The notes under the pieces were generated by a model. The model made no database searches and had not been told where the DNA came from. It saw only the letters and a program-made list of their open reading frames with translations. Source: DASSUW01 sp963844205 (GTDB taxonomy: Bacteria > Actinomycetota > Thermoleophilia > Solirubrobacterales > Solirubrobacteraceae). From it: DNA of 64,000 nucleotides. Positions 58,257 through 64,000 of this stretch are shown piece by piece. The first letter of the stretch is position 1. Each line of letters starts with the position of its first letter. The translations under genes and the position numbers were made by a program. Where the stretch lies: positions 62,001 through 126,000 of the forward strand of contig CAWJNK010000014.1 of NCBI GenBank assembly GCA_963844205.1, read 5' to 3'.

Positions 58257-61108
58257 GCCCGGCGGCGCGGACCCTGCGACCCTACGTCGCGCGCCAGTGG
58301 CGCGCGCTGGCGGGCGCCGGAGCCGGCACGATCGTGATCACCGCCGCCGAGCTCGCGAAGCCGTGGCCGCTCGCGCTGGTCGTCGATCGCCTCCTCGCCG
58401 GGCGCGACGCCCCGTTCGACCTGACCGCGAGCGACTGGCGCCTCCTCGCCGGTGTCGCCGCGCTGGTCCTGGTCATCGCGATCGCCGAGGCGACGGCGCG
58501 GTACGTCCTCGACTTCTGGCTCCAGCGCGCCGGCGAGCAGATCACGCACGAGCTGCGCGTGGCCGCCTACGGCCATCTCCAGCGGCTGTCGCTGGGCTTC
58601 CATCACCGGCGCCAGAAGGGCGACTTGGTGACGCGCGTAACCGGCGACGTCGACGCCATGGGCACGCTGTTCTCCCAGTCGCTGGGCGAGATCGCGCAGG
58701 CTGGGCTGCTGGCGTTCGGGATGGTCGTGGTCGTCCTGTGGATCGACCCGGTGCTCGGTCTGCTCTCGATCGCGACGCTTCCGGCGATGCTGGTCATGAG
58801 CGCGGTCTTCCGGCGGCGCGTGAAGGCGCAGGCGCGGCTGCGGCGCGCGCAGGATGGCGAGATCGCGTCGCTCGCCGGTGAGGCGCTGTCGGCGATGTCG
58901 GTCGTGAAGGCGTTCGGGTCCGAGCGCTTCGAGGCCGACCGCGTGCGCTCGCGCAGCGAGGACCGGATGGCCGCCGGCATGGAGGTCGCGCGGCTGCAGG
59001 CCCGGTTCGACGGGTTGGTCGGCACCGTCCGCGCGGTCGGGACCGCGCTGGTGATCGTCGCGGGCGCGCTGCGGGTGGCGGCGGGCGCGATCGGGCCGGG
59101 CGAGCTGATCGTGTTCGTCAGCTACACCCGCAAGGCGCACGGGCCGATGCGCAGCATCGCGCGCGAGGCGACGAAGGTCGCCGCCGCGATGGCGCGGGCG
59201 GAGCGTGTCGCCGAGCTGCTCGCCGAGGACGAGGTGCTCGAGGAGCCCGAAGACGCCTACCGCGGCGGCCGCGCGAACGGCGACGTCGCGCTCGAGCGCG
59301 TCTCGTTCGCCTTCGACGGCGACCGCGCGGCGCTCCGCGACGTGACGCTGCGCGTGGGCGCGGGAGAACGCGTCGCGCTGATGGGCCCGTCGGGTGCCGG
59401 CAAGTCGACGCTCGCCGCGCTGGTCGCGCGCTTCTACGACCCGTCCGCCGGCCGCGTCCTCGTCGACGGCCGCGACGTCCGCGACTGCTCGTTGGCGTGG
59501 CTGCGCGAGCAGGTCGCGATCGTCCTGCAGGAGCAACTGCTGTTCACCGGCAGCGTGCGCGAGAACATCGCCTACGGGTCCGACGCGGCGCCCCGGCAGG
59601 TGGAGGAGGCGGCGCGGGCCGCCGCCGCGCACGAGTTCATCACGGCGCTGCCACACGGCTACGAGACGCAGCTCGGCCCGCAGGGCGTCGGGCTCTCGGG
59701 AGGCCAGCGCCAGCGGATCGGCATCGCTCGCACGCTGCTGCGCGACCCGCCGATCCTGCTGCTCGACGAGCCCACCACGGGCCTCGACGGCCACAGCGAG
59801 GCGGCGGTGCGCGAGGGCCTGTCGAGGCTCATGCGGGGGCGCACGACGATCCTCATCACCCACTCGCACGGGCTCGCGCGAATGGCCGATCGCATCGTCG
59901 AGCTGCACGACGGCCGCCTGGCCGCCCGCCGCGGCTCCGATCCGGCGTTCCCGCAGCTCGAGCGCCTGCTCGACCCCGACGCGATGCGCGACGTCCTCGC
60001 CCGCTCGCTCGCCGAGGGATCGGAGCTGGGCGAGGTCGGGGTGAGCCGTGTGGTCTACAAGCCGTCCGAGACGGTGGCCGTCCACTATCGCGCCGAGGTC
60101 GACGGCGAGCGCTGCGATGCGGTCGCGACCAGCCTGGCGGGCGTCGCGCTGGCGGAGCGGACGAGCAAGCCGCGCTACCGCGAGCTCGCGCGCCGGGCCG
60201 ACCGCCGGTCGCCCGCGGCGCCGCTCTCCTATGACGAGACGGTCGGCGCGCTGATCACGTGGCTGCCGTTCGACCCGCGGCTGCCCGCGCTCGTGCTCGA
60301 CGGAGAGGAGCTCGCCCGGCGGCTGGGCATCGACGGCGGTGAGCCGGCGCTGATCGGCTACAAGCCGCGCTCGCGAGCCGTCCTGCGCCTCGGCGACCAC
60401 GTGCTCAAGGCCTACGGCAGCGAGCGGCACTACGACGCGGCGGTCGCGGGCTTGGTCACCGCCGCCCGCGAGCAGCCGGTGCCGACGGCCGACTTCACCG
60501 CCGCGGCTGCGGACCTGCGGCTGACAGCGCAGCGCGCGGTGGCCGGCGACTCGCCGGAGTCTGCGCTGGCGGTCGCCGAGCGGGCCGGCGCGTTGGTCGC
60601 GACCCTGCAGTCCGCGCACCTGCGCTCGCTCCCGGCCGCGCCCGCCGACTGCCAGCTCGATGCCGCAATTCGCAAGGCGAACGTGATCGGCGCCGTCCTG
60701 CCCTCGCTCGCCCCGCGTCTCGACGCGCTGGTGCGGCGGCTCGCGGCGGCCCGGCCGCCGGATACCGACGGCGTGCCCGCGCACGGCGACTTCCACGGGG
60801 ACCAGCTGCTGCTCACGGCCGACGGCCTCGCCGTCATCGACTTCGACGAGCTGTGCCGTGCCGCGCCCGCGCTCGACCTCGCGACCTACGCGGCGGACGT
60901 CGTGCGGGGCCGCGACTCCGACCTCGACGCGGTGCACGCCGTCCTCGACCCGCTGCTCGCGGGCTACGGCGGCCGGCCGCTCGCGCTGGAGTGGCACCTG
61001 GCGGCCGCGATCCTCGGCCGCGCCGCGCACCCGTTCCACCGGCAGGTCCGCGCCTGGCCGCAGCGCGTGGAGACGATGGTCGCCGCGGCCGAGGCGGCGA
61101 TGCCGTGA
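58253..61108 (+). CDS. ABC exporter fused to an APH-like kinase, 951 aa
   Basis: Residues ~1-310 are a six-helix exporter membrane domain (FHHRRQKGDLVTRVTGDVDA). Residues ~340-570 are the ATPase: Walker A GPSGAGKST, signature LSGGQRQRIGIARTLL, Walker B ILLLDEPTTGLDG, switch His in ITHSHG. Residues ~590-951 are an APH-like kinase: PAHGDFHGDQLLL (His 844) and VIDFDE (Asp 863), with the same double N-lobe as the stand-alone kinase upstream (VVYKPSETVAVHYRAE; LIGYKPRSRAVLRLG). The reading frame and codon bias are continuous through the join. It may phosphorylate and export a lipid-linked or glycan product. Known ABC exporters of this length class do not, to my knowledge, carry such a domain. Confidence 0.88.
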   Translation: MSPAARTLRPYVARQWRALAGAGAGTIVITAAELAKPWPLALVVDRLLAGRDAPFDLTASDWRLLAGVAALVLVIAIAEATARYVLDFWLQRAGEQITHELRVAAYGHLQRLSLGFHHRRQKGDLVTRVTGDVDAMGTLFSQSLGEIAQAGLLAFGMVVVVLWIDPVLGLLSIATLPAMLVMSAVFRRRVKAQARLRRAQDGEIASLAGEALSAMSVVKAFGSERFEADRVRSRSEDRMAAGMEVARLQARFDGLVGTVRAVGTALVIVAGALRVAAGAIGPGELIVFVSYTRKAHGPMRSIAREATKVAAAMARAERVAELLAEDEVLEEPEDAYRGGRANGDVALERVSFAFDGDRAALRDVTLRVGAGERVALMGPSGAGKSTLAALVARFYDPSAGRVLVDGRDVRDCSLAWLREQVAIVLQEQLLFTGSVRENIAYGSDAAPRQVEEAARAAAAHEFITALPHGYETQLGPQGVGLSGGQRQRIGIARTLLRDPPILLLDEPTTGLDGHSEAAVREGLSRLMRGRTTILITHSHGLARMADRIVELHDGRLAARRGSDPAFPQLERLLDPDAMRDVLARSLAEGSELGEVGVSRVVYKPSETVAVHYRAEVDGERCDAVATSLAGVALAERTSKPRYRELARRADRRSPAAPLSYDETVGALITWLPFDPRLPALVLDGEELARRLGIDGGEPALIGYKPRSRAVLRLGDHVLKAYGSERHYDAAVAGLVTAAREQPVPTADFTAAAADLRLTAQRAVAGDSPESALAVAERAGALVATLQSAHLRSLPAAPADCQLDAAIRKANVIGAVLPSLAPRLDALVRRLAAARPPDTDGVPAHGDFHGDQLLLTADGLAVIDFDELCRAAPALDLATYAADVVRGRDSDLDAVHAVLDPLLAGYGGRPLALEWHLAAAILGRAAHPFHRQVRAWPQRVETMVAAAEAAMP

Positions 61109-62082
61109 GCCGGGCGCTCGTGACCGGCTGCGCGGGCTTCATCGGCTCGCATCTCGTGGAGTCGCTGCTCGCCGAGGGCTGGGAGGTGGTCGGCGTGGAC
61201 TGCTTCAACGAGAACTACGCGGCCGAGGCCAAGTGGGCCAACCTCGAGGTCGCTCGCGCGTACGACGCGTTCACGCTCCGGGCCGAGGACCTCGCGACGA
61301 CCGACGTGGAGGCGCTGCTCGCCGGCTGTGACACGGTCTTCCACCTCGCCGCCGAGCCGGGCGTGCGGGCGAGCTGGGGCACGCGCTTCGACCGCTACGT
61401 CCACAACAACGTCACGGCGACCCAGCGCCTGCTCGAGGCGACCGCCGCCGAGCCCGCTCGGCGCGTCGTGTATGCCTCGTCCTCGTCGGTCTACGGCGAC
61501 GCCGAGGAGCTGCCGACGCGCGAGGACGCGACCCCCCGGCCCCTCTCGCCGTACGGCGTCACGAAGCTCGCCGCCGAGCACCTGTGCCGGCTCTACCACG
61601 CCGAGCACGGCGTCGAGGCCGTCGCGCTGCGGTACTTCTCGGTCTACGGTCCCCGCCAACGACCCGACATGGCCTTCCGTCGGTTCTGCGAGGCGGCGAT
61701 CGACCGCCGGCCGATCGAGATCTTCGGGCACGGCCGCCAGACGCGCGACTTCACGTTCGTCGGCGACATCGTCGCGGCCACTCGGGCGGCGGCCGAGGCC
61801 GAGAACGTGGCCGGCGACGCGTTCAACGTCGGCGGCGGCTCGCGCGTTACCGTCACCCGGACGCTCGAGCTGCTCAGCGCGATCGCAGGCCGCCCGCTCG
61901 ACGTGCGCCACCGGCCGCGCGAGGACGGCGACGTCCTCCATACCGGAGCCGACGTGAGCCACGCGCGCGAGCGGCTCGGCTACGCCCCGTCCACGACGCT
62001 CGAAGCCGGGCTGCGCGCGGAACTGGAGTGGGCGCTCGGCGCGCGCTCGGCGTCACGGCGGCGCGCAGTCGCCCGCTCCTGA
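61105..62082 (+). CDS. NAD-dependent nucleotide-sugar epimerase/dehydratase, 325 aa
   Basis: Rossmann motif ALVTGCAGFIGSHLVESLLA, catalytic Ser in YASSSSVYGD and the Tyr-Lys pair in YGVTKLAAEH. Then comes RYFSVYGPRQRPDMAF, the substrate loop of UDP-glucose/UDP-glucuronate 4-epimerases. It supplies a modified NDP-sugar to the cluster's transferases. GTG 61105 overlaps the fusion gene's stop (GTGA). It ends the coupled operon; the next gene follows after 53 bp. Confidence 0.93.
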   Translation: MSRALVTGCAGFIGSHLVESLLAEGWEVVGVDCFNENYAAEAKWANLEVARAYDAFTLRAEDLATTDVEALLAGCDTVFHLAAEPGVRASWGTRFDRYVHNNVTATQRLLEATAAEPARRVVYASSSSVYGDAEELPTREDATPRPLSPYGVTKLAAEHLCRLYHAEHGVEAVALRYFSVYGPRQRPDMAFRRFCEAAIDRRPIEIFGHGRQTRDFTFVGDIVAATRAAAEAENVAGDAFNVGGGSRVTVTRTLELLSAIAGRPLDVRHRPREDGDVLHTGADVSHARERLGYAPSTTLEAGLRAELEWALGARSASRRRAVARS

Positions 62083-62135
62083 CAAAATCCCGCCGTGCGG
62101 TACTGAATTCGCCCGTTCGGAGGTATAAGGAGGGC

Positions 62136-64000
62136 GTGCCGCGGCGATGGCTGGCTGGGGTGGCGCTCGCAGCGTGGCTCGCGGTGCTTCCGCGAGCCGC
62201 GGCCGCCGATGTCGTCGCGGAGCAGGTCGACCCGGCGCACACGGGCGTCAGCGCCGAGGCGCTTGGGCCGCCGCTGCGGGAGCGGTGGCGGCGGGTGTTC
62301 GACGACAGCGTGCCGATCTCGCACGAGGTGCGCTGGCCGCTCGTGGCGGACGGACGCGTCTTCGTCACCTTCCAGAACCGGGACGGCGGGCCGGGCGAGC
62401 TGCACAGGCTCGACCCGGCCACCGGCGAGACGATGTGGAAGCAGGAGGTCACCGGCTGGCTGGCCGGCGCGGCGTACGGCGCCGGCAAGGTCCTGCTCGC
62501 CACCCGGGAGACGCTGTACGCGTTCGACGCGGCCACGGGCGCGCCGGCGTGGTCGCGGAGCACCTGGCCCAACCGCACCGGCACCGGGATCGACAGCGGG
62601 CCGGTGGTCGCCGACGGCGTGGCCTACGTGGGCGTCCTCGGGGCGGTCTACGCGGTGAACGTCGCGAGCAACACCGTCGCGTGGTCGCGCGAGACGAGCT
62701 GGACGCAGGGGATCGGCGTCGGGGCCGACCACGTGTACGTCAACGTCGGCGCCGCTGTCCTGGCGCTGCGCCGCGCCGGCGGCTCCGAGGCGTGGCGCGG
62801 CCCCGCGCCCGACGGCGCCACGTTCCTGCGCGGCGACCCGGCGGTGGCCGGCGGCCGGGTGTACGTGCCGTCGCGCTACGACGGCGCCGTCTACGACGCG
62901 GCGACGGGCGCGCCGCTGCGCAAGCGGTTCTGGATGGACCCGGCCCCGGCGATCGACGCGCAGCGGGCCTACGTGCTGTCCGGCGAGTCGGCCGAGGACG
63001 ACGCCGTCCTCCACGCGGTGCACGCGACCAGCGGCACGACGGCATGGGAGTTCGGCGGCTGGGACGGCGTGACGAGCTATCCGCTCGTGGCCGGCGAGCA
63101 CGTCTACATCACGGGCGGCGCGGGGACCTTTACGCGCTCGACCGGGCGTCGGGCGCCGTGAGGTGGTGCATGCGGACCGACACGAAGAACTACGCGAGCG
63201 AGCCGCACACGCTGGCCATCGGCGCGGGGCTGATGCTGCTGGCGGTGGGCGGCGAGCTCGTCGCGCTCGAGCCCGGCGGCACGCCGGGCTGCCGGTTCTA
63301 CGAGACGGCGCTGCCGCGCTACGGCGATCCGATCGAGGATTGGGAGACCAGGCAGGCCGCGTCGGCGCCCGACGGGTTCGTGCCGAACCGCGGCCAGCTC
63401 TCCGGCTCGGTGCTGTTCGCCTCCGACGGCGGCGAGCGGTCGCTGCTCGTGGACGAGAGCGGGCCGACGCTGACGATGCCCGGCGGCGAGGTCACGCTGC
63501 GCCTGCGCGGCGGAGAGCCCGCGCGGTCGGTCCAGCCCGAGCAGCGGCTGCCCGGGGTCGTCAACGACTACACCGGCCAGAACCGCAGCGGCTGGCGCTC
63601 AGGGCTCCCGCGGTACGGACGCATCCGCCTGCGCGGTGTGGCAGAGGGCGTCGACCTCGTGGTGCGCGACGGGCGCGAGGGCCGGTTCGCGTACGACCTC
63701 GTACTGGCGCCGGGCGCCGACCCGAACGCGGTGGCGCTCGAGTTCCGCGGCGCGGAGCGGCCGGCGCTGGGGCCGGACGGCAGCCTCGTGCTGAGCACGC
63801 CGGGCGGGACGCTGCGGCAGGAGCCGCCGGTCGCCTACCAGCGCGTGCGCGGACAGCCGGTCGCCGTCCCCGCCCGGTTCCGCCTGCTCGCGGACGGCGG
63901 GGTCGGGTTCGCGGTGTCCGGCTACGACCGCTCGCGCACGCTGGTGATCGATCCGACGCTCGAGTGGGCCACCTATCTCGGCGGCGGCGTCGACGACGAG
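62136..64000 (+). CDS. Secreted PQQ-propeller / SBBP-type protein, frameshifted and partial at right edge
   Basis: The signal peptide ends LPRAAAADVV. Residues ~25-340 are PQQ-like propeller blades (LHRLDPATGETMWKQEVTGW, LYAFDAATGAPAWSR). At 63122-63125 (a GGGG run) the coding phase moves by one base. The current frame ends at 63161, while the biased frame continues as LYALDRASGAVRWCMRTDTK to the window edge. That second part has the domain that precedes SBBP repeats (FVPNRGQLSGSVLFASDGGE ... YDRSRTLVIDPTLEWATYLG). Either a sequencing slip or a real mutation. The start GTG 62136 has AAGGAGGG only one base away, which is closer than usual. Confidence 0.72.

Noticed and set aside
57983..61039. 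A 1018-codon minus-strand open frame
   Set aside because: Antisense to the ABC-kinase fusion; no recognisable motif and wrong codon bias.
1..64000. tRNA, rRNA and known riboswitches
   Set aside because: I looked for conserved tRNA arms and rRNA segments on both strands and recognised none; a covariance-model scan would be needed to be certain.

Overview
The window is about 72% G+C, with strong G/C preference at third codon positions, GTG/ATG starts, frequent 4-nt stop/start overlaps, Shine-Dalgarno sites of the GGAGG type and single-membrane secretion signals (Tat, lipobox, Sec). I infer a high-GC Gram-positive soil actinobacterium, most like the Thermoleophilia/Solirubrobacterales (Solirubrobacter, Conexibacter). 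I see no rRNA, tRNA, CRISPR array, transposase or phage gene.

Layout. 1-2.9 kb: a partial unknown gene, a cupin, and an APC-type permease flanked on both sides by minus-strand gene remnants. 2.9-13.9 kb: a five-gene minus-strand operon that starts with a 95-aa protein made of six 13-residue repeats, then an MFS exporter, a TPR protein, a 2278-aa secreted NHL/Ig-like repeat protein and a membrane diguanylate cyclase. 14.0-16.3 kb: tatA coupled to a Tat-exported TIM-barrel isomerase-like protein, divergent from a TetR regulator whose operator lies inside its own promoter. 16.5-24 kb: an RTX-type secreted protein, an AhpD-like pair, a secreted beta-propeller/FN3 protein, an ECF sigma/anti-sigma pair, two SDR enzymes and a methyltransferase. 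24-30.6 kb: an M14 carboxypeptidase, a SnoaL-P450 pair and a CBS/DHH pyrophosphatase.

30.9-49.5 kb is an L-fucose utilisation locus: an FCD-GntR regulator, GH29 and GH95 fucosidases, a CocE-type hydrolase, a fucose isomerase and FGGY kinase (phosphorylating route), head to head with fuconate dehydratase, aldo/keto reductase, fuconolactonase and FucU mutarotase (oxidative route), and an RbsABC-type ABC importer. Two candidate FCD-GntR operators sit at the regulator gene and in front of fucU.

49.5-53 kb holds another aldo/keto reductase, a WalW-like deacetylase and an ECF sigma factor with a long Gly/Ser/Thr tail that carries two apparent single-base frameshifts and is interrupted by a dispersed repeat also present at 30.6 kb. 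53-62.1 kb is a tightly coupled glycan cluster (GT4, heparinase II/III-like, APH-like kinase, MurG/GT28-like transferase, an ABC exporter fused to a second APH-like kinase, NDP-sugar epimerase). Its first junction carries a triplicated 44-bp module encoding two minicistrons. The right edge holds a frameshifted PQQ/SBBP-type secreted propeller protein that runs off the window.

The least familiar parts are the repeat-peptide operon, the ABC-kinase fusion cluster, the 44-bp coupling module and the dispersed GTTTCGTG element.
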